A stretch of 64,000 nt of DNA, from assembly GCA_021732385.1 (NCBI GenBank), contig JAKFVA010000021.1, forward strand, positions 1-64,000, in the 5' to 3' direction. This document shows positions 12,090 through 21,406 of this stretch, piece after piece. The position numbers and the translations under genes were made by a program. The stretch's first letter is position 1. Every line of letters starts with the position of its first letter. Source of the DNA: Burkholderiales bacterium (GTDB lineage Bacteria; Pseudomonadota; Gammaproteobacteria; Burkholderiales; Burkholderiaceae_C). Below the pieces are notes generated by a model. It saw nothing but the letters and a program-made list of their open reading frames with translations. It did not search any database and had not been told where the DNA came from.

Positions 12090-12794
12090 TCATTTCATCT
12101 GCACCGAGCCGGTCACCGTGACCACCACTGTGCTTTTGCCCGCCTCCACGGGCACTGGCGCGTCAGCCACGGCCGCGCGCGCTTCCAGGGCAAAGACTTT
12201 GGGGCGGCCAACAAAGCCCTGGTCGTTGGCACTGACGCTGATTTCGCGTAGGCTGTAGCCGGCAAAGCCAAAGCTTTTGGCAATGTCGCTGGCTTTGCTC
12301 TTGTAACGCTCAATCGCCTGGGCCTGGGCTTCGCCCTCAACCTTGTTGCGCTGCTCGCGGCTCAGGCTGAAGGCCACGTTGTTCACGGCAAGCGTGGTCA
12401 GCTTGCCTGCCGTAGTGCTGATGCGGGCAAAGTCGCGGCCCTCCAGCACCAGCTCTGCATTGCCCTGCCAGGCGGTGATCTTGCCGTCTTTGCCGTAGCG
12501 CGGGTAAAGGCTGAAATTGCCGGTGCGCACCTCCAACTGGCCAGGCTGTGCGACTTTTTTGGCTTCGGTCAAAGCGGCATCCAATGCGCTCTTGAGCTGG
12601 CTTTGCACGGTGGCGGCATCGGCTGCTTCGCGCGTCGTGCTCAGGCTGAGCGTCAAATAGTCCTGCGCCACTTCCACTTGCCCGCTGGCTGATAGTTGCA
12701 GCAGGTTTTGCGGCTCGGGCCGAGGCAGACTCTGGGCAAAGCTGGTGGTAGCGCTCAGGGCCAATGCACAGGCAAAGAATTTCAATATGTTCAT
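12090..12794 (-). CDS. Periplasmic SIMPL-domain protein (DUF541)
   Basis: This 234-residue exported protein has a clear signal peptide, MNILKFFACALALSATTSFA, cleaved before QSLPRPEP. The rest matches the SIMPL/DUF541 fold: an opening LSASGQVEVAQDYLTLSL strand, a central NAELVLEGRDFARISTTAGKL region and the late helix QAIERYKSKASDIAKSFGF before YSLREISV. Family members (for example E. coli YggE) are linked to oxidative-stress tolerance, but no biochemical activity is firmly established. It is transcribed toward dusA, 8 bases away. The 272 bases upstream, to ompR, hold no gene. Confidence 0.85.
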   Translation of the reverse strand: MNILKFFACALALSATTSFAQSLPRPEPQNLLQLSASGQVEVAQDYLTLSLSTTREAADAATVQSQLKSALDAALTEAKKVAQPGQLEVRTGNFSLYPRYGKDGKITAWQGNAELVLEGRDFARISTTAGKLTTLAVNNVAFSLSREQRNKVEGEAQAQAIERYKSKASDIAKSFGFAGYSLREISVSANDQGFVGRPKVFALEARAAVADAPVPVEAGKSTVVVTVTGSVQMK

Positions 12795-13066
12795 GCGGTT
12801 CTTTCGGGGTGGTCGAGGTAGTTATGTTGGTGGGCAGGGATTTTTAGGTACACAAAGATTCAGCGGCTTAAAGCGCTTGGCACGCTCGTTAATCAAGGCA
12901 TCTTTTGACATAACGTGAGCAGTAACGCCCACGCCCACAAGGCAAATAAGCAACTATTCAACCCTGCGCAACAGATGTAACCGAGTGTCAGGCTTGACGA
13001 ATCATGCGGCTTTAGTGCTCAATTCGTTACAGAATCAGGTTTGTTACACATTTTTTGGCAAACACC

Positions 13067-13798
13067 ATGACAACTAATCCGGCTCGCAGCGACAAAATAC
13101 TGGTGCTCGACGATGACGTTCGCATCCGCGATTTGCTCAGGCGTTATCTCACGCAGGAGGGTTTTGAGGTGATTGTTGCGGAGGACGGCAAGGCGCTTAA
13201 CCGCATCATGCTGCGCGACAGCGTTGACTTGATTGTGCTCGACCTGATGATGCCGGGCGAGGACGGCTTGTCAATTTGCCGCCGCCTGCGCGCTGCCAAC
13301 GACCGTACGCCCATCATCATGCTGACTGCCAAAAGCGAGGATGTGGACCGCATTGTCGGCCTGGAGGTGGGCGCTGATGACTATTTAAGCAAGCCCTTCA
13401 ATCCGCGGGAATTGCTGGCACGCGTGCATGCCGTGCTGCGCCGGCGTCCGCCGTTTGAAGCACCAGGCGCGCCTTCAAGCGACAACGAGGTAGTGAAATT
13501 TGGCTTGTTCTCTTTTGACCTGGGTGCCCGTACCTTGCAAAAAAACGGCGAAGACCTGCCACTGACCACAGGCGAATTTGCCATGCTCAAGGCGCTGGTG
13601 CGCCATCCACGCCAGCCACTGTCGCGCGAGAAGCTGGCACAGTTGGCGCGTGGCCGCGACTTTGAACCGTTTGACCGCAGCCTGGATGTGCAGATCTCCC
13701 GCCTGCGCAAAATGATTGAGGCCGACGCCGCCACGCCGCGCCATATTCAAACCGTGTGGGGCGTAGGCTACATGTTCGTGCCCGATGGAACAAGCTGA
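13067..13798 (+). CDS. ompR: Two-component response regulator OmpR
   Basis: This 243-residue OmpR/PhoB-type regulator has an N-terminal receiver (about 8-125) with acidic triad Asp15-Asp16-Asp17, phosphoacceptor Asp59 (LIVLDLMMPGEDG), the LTAKSE switch and the SKPFNPRELLARV lysine. The C-terminal winged helix (about 140-240) has TTGEFAMLKALVRHPRQPLSR and the recognition helix region RSLDVQISRLRKMIE. The ATG at 13067 is preferred to the TTG at 13055. It is followed directly by its histidine kinase gene, whose open frame begins inside it. In proteobacteria this pair responds to osmotic or envelope conditions and controls porin genes; no target is visible here. Confidence 0.93.
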   Translation: MTTNPARSDKILVLDDDVRIRDLLRRYLTQEGFEVIVAEDGKALNRIMLRDSVDLIVLDLMMPGEDGLSICRRLRAANDRTPIIMLTAKSEDVDRIVGLEVGADDYLSKPFNPRELLARVHAVLRRRPPFEAPGAPSSDNEVVKFGLFSFDLGARTLQKNGEDLPLTTGEFAMLKALVRHPRQPLSREKLAQLARGRDFEPFDRSLDVQISRLRKMIEADAATPRHIQTVWGVGYMFVPDGTS

Positions 13799-13881
13799 GC
13801 GCCGGCCTGACCTTGACATGGCCTTTGCTGGCTGCACCCGCTGAAACACCCTTGATTACCCCCTACCAAACCCGCCTGGAG

Positions 13882-15261
13882 ATGACTGGCCCGGCTCCGC
13901 TGGAAACAGCGCCTGCCCCGCTGGAAGAGCGTCCAAAAATGGGTTTGAGCCTGTTCTGGCGCACTTTTTTCATGCTGGCGCTGCTGCTCACGGGCAGCGT
14001 GGTGGCTTGGTTGCAAACCTTTCGCACGCTTGAGTTTGAACCACGAGCCGCGCAAACCGCGCAGCAAATAGCTTCCATCGTCAACCTCAGCCGTGCGGCA
14101 CTGGTGCATTCAGACGCGATTGCGCGGGTTTCGCTTATCAAAACCCTGGCCGAACAAGAAGGTGTTCAGATTGTGCCGCGCCTGCCCGCCGATATTTACG
14201 AACTGTTCACTAACGACAACGTTGAAATTGGCATCACCAACGAAGTATTGGCGCGTTTGGGCTTGGGCACCATCGTGGCGGGCAAGGTCAACAACACGCC
14301 TGGCTTGTGGGTTGGCTTCAAGACCGACAAAGACACTTACTGGCTGCTGATTAACCGCGCGCGCTTTCAGATGGTGGATGGCCGCACCTGGTTAATCTGG
14401 CTAATTACGGCTGCGGCCTTTTCAATTGCCGGCGCGGCGGTAATTGCCGGCTTGGTTAACCGTCCGCTGCGGCAGCTTTCTTTTGCGGCCAGCCGCGTGC
14501 GCGAGGGCGATTTTGACGCCAGCCGCCTTGACGAGCGGGCCGCCACCAGCGAGGTCCGCGAGGTCAACATTGGCTTTAACCGCATGGCCCAGCAGCTTGC
14601 CAAAATCGAGCAGGACCGCGCCGTCATGCTGGCGGGCATTTCGCACGACCTTCGCACACCGCTGGCACGCCTGCGCCTTGAAACCGAACTTAGCGTGGCC
14701 GACATCGACGCACGCGAGCACATGGCCTCCGACATTGCGCAGCTCGATGCCATCATCGACAAGTTCCTTGACTACGCCCGGCCCGACCATGTCGACCTGC
14801 GCACCGTCTCGCTCAACCAGGTGATTGAATCCTGCATTTACGCCGTGGGCGATGAAGTCAATATGCGCATCAATGTCGATATTGAAAAAGACCTGCGCGT
14901 GCTGGCCGACGAGGTCGAGTTGAGGCGTGTGATTTCCAATCTGTTGGAAAACGCCCGCCGCTATGGGAAAACACCCACCAGCGGCATTGCGGTAGTGGAC
15001 ATTGCCGCCAAGCAGCGCGGTGACTGGGTACTCTTGAAAGTGCGCGACCACGGTATGGGCGTTGCGCCCGACTCGCTGGCCAACCTCACCAAACCCTTTT
15101 ACCGAGGCGACGCCGCCCGCACCGCCGCCACGGGCGCGGGCTTGGGCTTGTCCATCGTGGAGAAAACCATACAACGTCTGGGCGGTGCCTTCAGCCTGGC
15201 CAATACCAACTCTGGCGGGCTGGCCGCGCACATCAAGCTGCAACGGGCAGCCAAGCTCTAG
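13882..15261 (+). CDS. envZ: Two-component sensor histidine kinase EnvZ
   Basis: This inner-membrane sensor kinase is the partner of OmpR. From the ATG at 13882 it has 459 residues. A short cytoplasmic tail is followed by TM1 (LFWRTFFMLALLLTGSVVAWL), a periplasmic loop of about 110 residues, and TM2 (LIWLITAAAFSIAGAAVIAGLV). Then come a HAMP linker, the dimerisation helix with His255 in ISHDLRTPLARL, and an ATPase domain with NLLENARRYG, DHGMGV and GAGLGLSIVEKT. An ATG at 13939 has a better upstream GAAGAG and is an alternative start; the frame runs open into ompR, so the start is uncertain. The stop is 10 bases from the convergent ispF stop. Confidence 0.92.
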   Translation: MTGPAPLETAPAPLEERPKMGLSLFWRTFFMLALLLTGSVVAWLQTFRTLEFEPRAAQTAQQIASIVNLSRAALVHSDAIARVSLIKTLAEQEGVQIVPRLPADIYELFTNDNVEIGITNEVLARLGLGTIVAGKVNNTPGLWVGFKTDKDTYWLLINRARFQMVDGRTWLIWLITAAAFSIAGAAVIAGLVNRPLRQLSFAASRVREGDFDASRLDERAATSEVREVNIGFNRMAQQLAKIEQDRAVMLAGISHDLRTPLARLRLETELSVADIDAREHMASDIAQLDAIIDKFLDYARPDHVDLRTVSLNQVIESCIYAVGDEVNMRINVDIEKDLRVLADEVELRRVISNLLENARRYGKTPTSGIAVVDIAAKQRGDWVLLKVRDHGMGVAPDSLANLTKPFYRGDAARTAATGAGLGLSIVEKTIQRLGGAFSLANTNSGGLAAHIKLQRAAKL

Positions 15262-15271
15262 CGCAGCGTTT

Positions 15272-15766
15272 TCAGGCGCTGGCGCGCAGCAGCACCACGG
15301 CACGCGCTTCCATCGCCTGCCCCAGGCCCACTGGCCCCATTTTTTCAGCCGTCTTGGCCTTTACATTCACCTGGTTTTCAGCCAGTCCCAAAGCCGCCGC
15401 CACGCGTGCCTTGATGGACGGTAAATAAGGCCCCAGGCGCGGGGCCTGGGCAATCACCGTGCTGTCCATGTTGGCAATGGCCCAGCCCGCCGCGCGCACA
15501 CGGCGGGCCGCCTCCACCAGCAGCACCAGGGAATCTGCGCCTTTGAAAGTTGGGTCGGTGTCGGGGAAGTGCTTGCCAATATCGCCCAGGGCAGCCGCGC
15601 CCAGCAACGCGTCGGTCATGGCGTGCAGCAGTACGTCGGCGTCGGAATGGCCGAGCAGGCCAAGCTCAAACGCAATGTGCTCGCCGCCAATAATGAGCTT
15701 GCGCCCAGGCACCAGGGCATGAATGTCCCAGCCCTCACCAATTCGGAAATCAGGGAAGTTGCTCAC
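15272..15766 (-). CDS. ispF: 2-C-methyl-D-erythritol 2,4-cyclodiphosphate synthase
   Basis: This is the fifth step of the MEP isoprenoid pathway: it cyclises the CDP-methylerythritol phosphate made by IspE, releasing CMP. The 164 residues include the metal-binding [11 protein letters not shown] near the start, the trimer-interface motif [12 protein letters not shown], the [11 protein letters not shown] loop, and the C-terminal [19 protein letters not shown] that binds the cytidine. The GTG start at 15766 overlaps the ispD stop in a GTGA and gives the usual short N-terminus. The longer frame reaching 15973 only reads through ispD in the wrong phase. ispD and ispF form a translationally coupled pair, as in many proteobacteria. 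Confidence 0.95.
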   Translation of the reverse strand: MSNFPDFRIGEGWDIHALVPGRKLIIGGEHIAFELGLLGHSDADVLLHAMTDALLGAAALGDIGKHFPDTDPTFKGADSLVLLVEAARRVRAAGWAIANMDSTVIAQAPRLGPYLPSIKARVAAALGLAENQVNVKAKTAEKMGPVGLGQAMEARAVVLLRASA

Positions 15767-16533
15767 GTCATCCGGCTCCTCAGTAGCGCCTCGGCCAAGG
15801 CAAAGTCCTCGGGGTAGGTCACTTTGAAATTCTGTGCGCTGCCCGCCACCAGCAGCGGCGGCTGGCCAGAGGCTTCCATCGCACTGGCTTCGTCGGTCAC
15901 GGCACTGTTGCTCTGGCGCAAGGCAGCCAGCAGCGCGCCAATGCGAAACATCTGCGGCGTCTGGGCCAGCCATTTGTCGTCGCGCGGTAGGGTGGCGCTG
16001 GCACGGCCCTGCGCGGCCACTTTCAAAGTATCAGGCAATTTGAGCGCCAGCAGCCCACCACTGGCGTCGTGCTGGCAGGCGTCAATCAGGGCGTTGATTT
16101 GCGCGGGCGTCACCATGCAACGGGCGGCGTCGTGCACCAGCACCCAGTCTTGTGCTTGCGCGCCGTGGGCAAGCAAATGCGCCAGGCCCGCCTGCACAGT
16201 TTGTGCCCGGCTGCTGCCGCCGCATTGGGCCACCTGGCAAGGCCAATCTTGCACGCCGGCCGCAGCAAAAAAATTGTCATCGGGTGCTACCACCAACCAG
16301 CAAGCGGCAATGCGCGTCACACCATGAAAAGCCTGCAAGGTGTGCCACACCATGGGCCAGCCAGCCAGCAGGCGGTATTGTTTGGGCGGCTGGCCCTGGC
16401 TTGCGGTCTGAGCCCGGCTGCCACTGCCTGCGCAGGGGATCAAGGCAAAAAACCGGGGTGCAGCCGGCATGGCCTGGCGAGCAAAATCGCGGTCTTGATT
16501 TAAGGTTGAAGGGGGCGGGGTATTTGGCGGCAT
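15763..16533 (-). CDS. ispD: 2-C-methyl-D-erythritol 4-phosphate cytidylyltransferase
   Basis: This enzyme transfers CMP from CTP to methylerythritol phosphate, the third step of the MEP pathway. The 256 residues form a Rossmann-like nucleotidyltransferase with [11 protein letters not shown] near residue 35 (the CTP P-loop-like segment), [26 protein letters not shown] for metal and CTP, and the late TDEASAME motif. The family normally starts just before the PCAGSG loop, so the ATG at 16470 may be the true start rather than the ATG at 16533. The 5' end diverges from mfd, with only 71 bases between the annotated starts. It is coupled to ispF by a 4-base overlap. Confidence 0.93.
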   Translation of the reverse strand: MPPNTPPPSTLNQDRDFARQAMPAAPRFFALIPCAGSGSRAQTASQGQPPKQYRLLAGWPMVWHTLQAFHGVTRIAACWLVVAPDDNFFAAAGVQDWPCQVAQCGGSSRAQTVQAGLAHLLAHGAQAQDWVLVHDAARCMVTPAQINALIDACQHDASGGLLALKLPDTLKVAAQGRASATLPRDDKWLAQTPQMFRIGALLAALRQSNSAVTDEASAMEASGQPPLLVAGSAQNFKVTYPEDFALAEALLRSRMT

Positions 16534-16604
16534 GTGCCTGCATTCTAAAATCCGTTTACACCCTGCTACCAGCCCGGCGCAGGGTATTTGCTTTTCTGCT
16601 CGCC

Positions 16605-19600
16605 ATGGAACTCCCCAAACTCAGCCCCGGCAAACGCCACACCCAGCCCCGCCCGCACGGCGGCGGCGACGCCCTGCTGCTGGCACAACTGGCCCTGCGC
16701 GAAAAAGCCAGTGGCAAATGCACCGCCATCATTACTGCCGACGCCAATGATGCGCAGCGCCTGCAAGGCGAGATTGGATTTTTTGCGCCCGACTTGCGCT
16801 GCGTCCTGTTTCCCGACTGGGAGACTCTGCCCTACGACAGTTTTTCCCCGCATCAGGATTTGATTTCCGAGCGGCTGGCCACGCTTTGGCGCATCAGCCA
16901 GGGCGACGCCGATGTGGTGCTGGTGCCTGCCACCACCGCGCTGTACCGGCTGGCACCCACCAGTTTTTTGGCCGGCACCACCTTTCATTTCAAAGCCAAG
17001 CAGAAACTTGACGAGGCACGGCTGCGCGCCCAGCTCACGCTGGCGGGCTACAACCACGTGACGCAGGTCGTCAGCCCCGGTGAATACGCAGTGCGCGGCG
17101 GGTTGATAGATTTATTCCCCATGGGTTCGCTGGTGCCGTTTCGGGTGGATTTGTTTGACAACGAGGTCGATTCCATCCGCACCTTCGACCCCGATAGCCA
17201 GCGCAGCCTCTACCCGGTGCCCGAGGTGCGCTTGCTGCCGGGCCGTGAATTCCCCATGGACGACGCAGCCCGCGCCAAATTCAGAAGCCGCTGGCGTGAA
17301 CTCCTGGAGGGCGACCCCACCAAGAGCCGTATTTACAAAGACATTGGGCAAGGTATAGCCACCGCTGGCATTGAGTACTACCTGCCCCTGTTTTTTGACG
17401 ACACCGCCACCGTGTTTGATTACCTCGGCAGCCACGGCGACGCCAATGCCACGGTGGTGCTGCATGGCGAGCTGGAAGGCGCGTTTGCCCGCTTTACGCA
17501 AGACGCTCGCGAGCGCTACCGCCTGGCACAAGGTGAGCCCGACCGCCCCGCCCTGCCGCCTGAGGCGCTGTTCTTGAATGCCGAACAGTTTTACGCGCGC
17601 GCCAACCGCCATGCGCAACTGGCTTTGCGCAGCACGGGCCATGAAGCCGATGCCCATGCCTACGCCGAGTTCAATGTGTTGCCACCATTGGCCGTGGTCC
17701 GCGGTGCTGAAGAACCGCTGGCCTTGCTCAAGCAGTACCTGCGCAACACGCCGCAGCGCGCCCTGCTGCTGGCTGAATCCGATGGCCGCCGCGAGAGTTT
17801 GCTGGACTTTCTGCGCGCCAGCCATGTTGTGCCCGTGGCGTTTGAATCTTTGGCGGAATTTCGCGCCAGCGAGGAAAAGCTCGGCATTGCCAGCGCCCCG
17901 CTGGCCAGCGGCTTTGCCTGGGTTGAGGCCGGCATCGATCTGATTACAGAGACCGAGCTCTTTGCCGCTGGTGCCGTTACGCGTCGTCGGCGCAAGCAAG
18001 AGCAGGTCAGCGATGTTGAAGCGCTCATCAAAGACCTTTCTGAACTCAATATCGGCGACCCCGTGGTGCACAACGCGCACGGCATTGGCCGCTACCGGGG
18101 TTTGGTCAACCTGGATTTGGGCGAGAAAAACTCAGATGGTTCGCCCGCCGTGCAGGAGTTTTTGCACCTGGAATACGCCGACAAGGCCACGCTCTATGTG
18201 CCGGTGTCGCAACTGCACCAAATCGGCCGCTACACCGGCGTCAGCGCTGACGAAGCGCCGCTGCACCGGCTGGGCTCGGGCCAGTGGGAGCGTGCCAAGC
18301 GCCGCGCCGCGGAGCAGGTGCGCGACACCGCCGCCGAGCTGCTGAATATCTACGCCCGCCGCGCTGCCCGCATGGGTCACCCGTTTCGCTACGCACCGGG
18401 CGATTACGAAACCTTTGCCAACGATTTTGGCTTTGACGAAACACCCGACCAGCGCGCTGCCATCCACGCCGTGATCCAGGACATGATTTCGCCGCGCCCA
18501 ATGGACCGGCTGGTTTGCGGCGATGTGGGCTTTGGCAAAACCGAGGTGGCGCTACGCGCTACTTTTGTAGCCGTTACCGGCGGCAAGCAGGTGGCGTTTC
18601 TGGCCCCCACTACTTTGCTGGCCGAGCAGCATTTTCAAACCCTCAAGGACCGTTTTGCGCGCTGGCCAGTGCAGGTCGCCGAGGTTTCGCGCTTTCGCTC
18701 GGGTAAAGAAGTTAATGCGGCCATCAAGGGCCTGGCCGACGGCAGTGTGGACATAGTGGTGGGCACGCACAAGCTACTGAGCGAATCCACCAAATTCAAA
18801 GACCTGGGCCTGCTCATCATTGACGAAGAGCACCGCTTTGGCGTGCGCCACAAAGAGGCCATGAAAGCCATGCGCGCCGAGGTGGATGTGCTCACGCTCA
18901 CCGCCACGCCGATTCCGCGCACGCTGGGCATGGCACTGGAGGGCCTGCGTGACTTGAGCGTCATAGCCACCGCGCCGCAACGCCGCCTGGCCATCAAGAC
19001 CTTTGTGCGCAATGAAGGCCATGGCGTGATCCGCGAGGCGGTGTTGCGCGAATTAAAGCGCGGCGGCCAGGTGTACTTTTTACACAACGAGGTAGACACC
19101 ATCCAAAACCGCTGCCAGCAACTGGAGCAACTGCTGCCCGAGGCGCGTATTGCCGTGGCGCATGGTCAGATGCCCGAGCGCGAGCTGGAGCGCGTGATGC
19201 GCGACTTTATTGCCCAGCGCTACAACCTGCTTTTGTGCTCCACGATTATTGAAACCGGCATCGACGTGCCCAGCGCCAACACCATCGTCATCAGCCGTGC
19301 CGACAAGTTTGGTCTGGCGCAATTGCACCAGTTACGCGGGCGCGTCGGGCGCAGCCACCACCAAGCCTATGCCTACCTGATGGTGCCCGACACCGAGAGC
19401 CTGACCAAGCAGGCCCAGCAACGGCTGGACGCCATTCAGCAAATGGAAGAGCTCGGTAGCGGCTTTTATCTGGCCATGCACGACCTGGAAATCCGCGGCG
19501 CGGGCGAGGTGCTGGGCGAAAACCAGAGCGGCAACATGTTGGAGGTGGGCTTTCAACTCTACAACGAAATGCTCTCCGAAGCGGTGCGCTCACTCAAGGC

Positions 19601-20093
19601 CGGTGAAGAGCCCGATTTGCTGTCGCCTCTCAACGTCACCACCGAAATCAACCTGCACGCTCCGGCCCTACTGCCCGACAGCTACTGCGGCGACGTGCAC
19701 CTGCGCCTGTCTTTTTACAAAAAACTGGCCAGCGCCAAAACCCCTGACCAGATCGACGCCCTGCTGGAAGAAATTGTTGACCGCTTTGGCAAGCTCCCCG
19801 CCCAGGCGCAAACCCTGATAGACGTGCATCGCCTGCGCGTGCTGGCCAAGCCGTATGGCGTAGTCAAGGTCGATGCCGCGCCCGACGTGATCACCATGAC
19901 GTTCAAAAAGGACGCGCCGATTGAGCCGCTACGCATCATGGAGCTGATTCAGAAAAACCGGCATATCAAACTTGCCGGCAACGAAAAATTGCGCATCGAG
20001 CGCGAATTGAAAGAACCCAAAGAACGGGCGCAGATGGTGCGCGATGTGTTGCGGCTGCTGGGTCAACCGAAACTGACTGCCATTACGGCCTAG
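16605..20093 (+). CDS. mfd: Transcription-repair coupling factor Mfd
   Basis: This large (1162-residue) SF2 translocase removes RNA polymerase stalled at DNA lesions and recruits UvrA. The N-terminal UvrB-like region (about 1-450, with LFPDWETLPYDSFSPHQDLISERLATL-type sequence) is followed by the RNA polymerase-interaction domain (about 480-550, VVHNAHGIGRYRGL). The translocase core then has GDVGFGKTE near 639, the DEEH box at 740-743, LTATPIPRTL and the TRG-type region HQLRGRVGRSHHQAYAYL, with the C-terminal regulatory domain after about 1000. The ATG at 16605 gives the usual N-terminus; the frame open back to 16152 is antisense to ispD. The length fits the family (about 1150). Confidence 0.95.
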   Translation: MELPKLSPGKRHTQPRPHGGGDALLLAQLALREKASGKCTAIITADANDAQRLQGEIGFFAPDLRCVLFPDWETLPYDSFSPHQDLISERLATLWRISQGDADVVLVPATTALYRLAPTSFLAGTTFHFKAKQKLDEARLRAQLTLAGYNHVTQVVSPGEYAVRGGLIDLFPMGSLVPFRVDLFDNEVDSIRTFDPDSQRSLYPVPEVRLLPGREFPMDDAARAKFRSRWRELLEGDPTKSRIYKDIGQGIATAGIEYYLPLFFDDTATVFDYLGSHGDANATVVLHGELEGAFARFTQDARERYRLAQGEPDRPALPPEALFLNAEQFYARANRHAQLALRSTGHEADAHAYAEFNVLPPLAVVRGAEEPLALLKQYLRNTPQRALLLAESDGRRESLLDFLRASHVVPVAFESLAEFRASEEKLGIASAPLASGFAWVEAGIDLITETELFAAGAVTRRRRKQEQVSDVEALIKDLSELNIGDPVVHNAHGIGRYRGLVNLDLGEKNSDGSPAVQEFLHLEYADKATLYVPVSQLHQIGRYTGVSADEAPLHRLGSGQWERAKRRAAEQVRDTAAELLNIYARRAARMGHPFRYAPGDYETFANDFGFDETPDQRAAIHAVIQDMISPRPMDRLVCGDVGFGKTEVALRATFVAVTGGKQVAFLAPTTLLAEQHFQTLKDRFARWPVQVAEVSRFRSGKEVNAAIKGLADGSVDIVVGTHKLLSESTKFKDLGLLIIDEEHRFGVRHKEAMKAMRAEVDVLTLTATPIPRTLGMALEGLRDLSVIATAPQRRLAIKTFVRNEGHGVIREAVLRELKRGGQVYFLHNEVDTIQNRCQQLEQLLPEARIAVAHGQMPERELERVMRDFIAQRYNLLLCSTIIETGIDVPSANTIVISRADKFGLAQLHQLRGRVGRSHHQAYAYLMVPDTESLTKQAQQRLDAIQQMEELGSGFYLAMHDLEIRGAGEVLGENQSGNMLEVGFQLYNEMLSEAVRSLKAGEEPDLLSPLNVTTEINLHAPALLPDSYCGDVHLRLSFYKKLASAKTPDQIDALLEEIVDRFGKLPAQAQTLIDVHRLRVLAKPYGVVKVDAAPDVITMTFKKDAPIEPLRIMELIQKNRHIKLAGNEKLRIERELKEPKERAQMVRDVLRLLGQPKLTAITA

Positions 20094-20148
20094 CCCGGAG
20101 ACGCGATGCTTGTCCAGCCCAACCGCTGGCGTCTGTTGCGGTGGATAG

Positions 20149-20811
20149 TCAGGTTTGTAAATTGACCTCGTGACTTGCAGTGAAAACCGCCAGCTGGGCG
20201 TCGAAGGCGCGCTTGAAGGCAGGCCGCGCTTCAGCCCGGGTGACATAGTTGGAGAGATTCGGATACACGTGGAGTAAATCAGAGCCGCTCAACCTGCGCA
20301 GCACCTGCACCATCAGGAGATCACCCGCGCTGAATGCGCCGTCCAGCCAGTCGGCAGCGCCAAGCCGCATGGAGAGTTCGTACAACCGACTGCGGATACG
20401 GTCCTCAACAAGGGGCATACGCTGCGTGTACCAGGCCTTGTCACGCTCCGAATGCATGGCACTTTCTCGTTGGACAATCAGTGGCTCCACTGAAGAGAGA
20501 GCGGCGAACATCCACGTGATCGCGCGCGCGCGCGCACCCGTGTCGCTCGGCAGCAGACCCGCATGATACTGGGCGATATGCAAAATAATTGCCCCCGACT
20601 CGAACATAGCAAGATCGCCTTCTTCGTAGGTCGGGATCTGTCCGAAAGGATGCAGCGTACGATGCGCGGCTTGCTTCATCGCGGCGAACGACACGAGACG
20701 AACGTGATAAGGCTGGCCTACCTCTTCAAGCGCCCAGCGCACTGGCATGTCCCGCGCCAGCCCGCGCCCGCGGTCGGGGGACGCTTCAAATGCAGTGATG
20801 GTGGGCAGCAT
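20149..20811 (-). CDS. Glutathione S-transferase family protein
   Basis: This 220-residue GST-like protein has an N-terminal thioredoxin-fold half (about 1-85, with MPVRWALEEVGQPYHVRLV and the cis-Pro segment FGQIPTYEEGDLAMFESGAIILHIA) and a helical C-terminal half. That fold binds glutathione through the ESGAI loop. The exact class and substrate cannot be told from sequence. The ATG at 20811 starts immediately before the first strand; the frame open to 20913 overlaps the next gene and is rejected. It is the last of five co-oriented accessory genes ending in the TetR regulator. A run of alternating C and G at 20521-20533 lies in its coding sequence. Confidence 0.85.
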   Translation of the reverse strand: MLPTITAFEASPDRGRGLARDMPVRWALEEVGQPYHVRLVSFAAMKQAAHRTLHPFGQIPTYEEGDLAMFESGAIILHIAQYHAGLLPSDTGARARAITWMFAALSSVEPLIVQRESAMHSERDKAWYTQRMPLVEDRIRSRLYELSMRLGAADWLDGAFSAGDLLMVQVLRRLSGSDLLHVYPNLSNYVTRAEARPAFKRAFDAQLAVFTASHEVNLQT

Positions 20812-20836
20812 TGCAAGGCCTTGCGTGGATTGGAAA

Positions 20837-21190
20837 TCACGCCGCCATGATGACCTGAAAGCCGCCATAGACCATTCGTTTGCCATCAAACGGCATGGGG
20901 TTGTTCTCGGCATTCATGCGCGGGTCAGCCATGATCTTTTCCCAGGCGCCGTCTCGCACAGCTTTTGATGGCCATTGAATCCACGAGAACACCACCACCT
21001 CACCTGCTTCGAGTTTCACCGCCATGGGAAACGAGGTGAGCTTGCCATCGGCTACGTCGTCGCCCCAACTCTCCACAACGCTCAATGCGCCATATTCTTT
21101 AAATAGTACCGCGGCATCAGTGGCATGTTTGAGAAAAGCCGCTTTGTTGGCCAACGGAACAGCGGCAACGAAACCATCCAGATAATTCAT
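20837..21190 (-). CDS. DUF1428 family protein (YbaA-like)
   Basis: This 117-residue protein opens with MNYLDGFVAAVPLANKAAFLKHA and contains the family hallmarks GALSVVESWGDDV, VVFSWIQWPSKAVRD and the closing FDGKRMVYGGFQVI. That is the ferredoxin-like, dimeric alpha-beta barrel pattern of DUF1428. No activity is established for the family. It is common beside VOC, SRPBCC and GST genes in small stress or detoxification clusters, as here. Its start overlaps the 3' end of a broken VOC gene by 4 bases, so the cluster was probably one coupled operon before that gene decayed. Confidence 0.88.
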   Translation of the reverse strand: MNYLDGFVAAVPLANKAAFLKHATDAAVLFKEYGALSVVESWGDDVADGKLTSFPMAVKLEAGEVVVFSWIQWPSKAVRDGAWEKIMADPRMNAENNPMPFDGKRMVYGGFQVIMAA

Positions 21191-21369
21191 GTCTTGCTCC
21201 TGTGTTGTTCATGCGTTGTGATTTGCGGCCCATCCAAACCCACCATCCAACCCACACCAAATTGGTCATTGCACATGCCAAAGCACGGTGACCAGAATGT
21301 TTTGCCCATAGGCATAAATATATTGCCACCAGCGGCCAGCGCGTCGATCAAGTACGGCTCGACTCGCAT
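21187..21369 (-). pseudogene. 3' remnant of a PhnB-like VOC protein gene
   Basis: Sixty codons are left, reading MRVEPYLIDALAAGGNIFMP then KTFWSPCFGMCNDQFGVGWM. This is the C-terminal quarter of PhnB-like VOC proteins, which normally have about 140-160 residues and end in a phrase like TFWGxRFGMxxDxFGxxW. The N-terminal part is absent: the 37 bases between this piece and the SRPBCC stop hold no matching frame. The simplest reading is a deletion that removed the first three quarters of the gene. The fragment still overlaps the DUF1428 start by 4 bases. Confidence 0.7.
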
Positions 21370-21406
21370 GGATTTTTCCTTCGTGGATGGGTTGATGGAC
21401 TGTGAC

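Noticed and set aside
16152-16604. N-terminal extension of Mfd
   Set aside because: The added 151 codons are antisense to ispD and have no Mfd-like features; the ATG at 16605 gives the normal protein.
20521-20533. Alternating CG run inside the GST gene as a slippage site
   Set aside because: The reading frame is intact through it and six dinucleotides of C/G are common at this base composition; no sign of a switch.
20149-20811. GST as the missing maleylpyruvate isomerase of the gentisate genes
   Set aside because: It lies over 30 kb away in a TetR-controlled cluster and lacks any feature tying it to maleylpyruvate.
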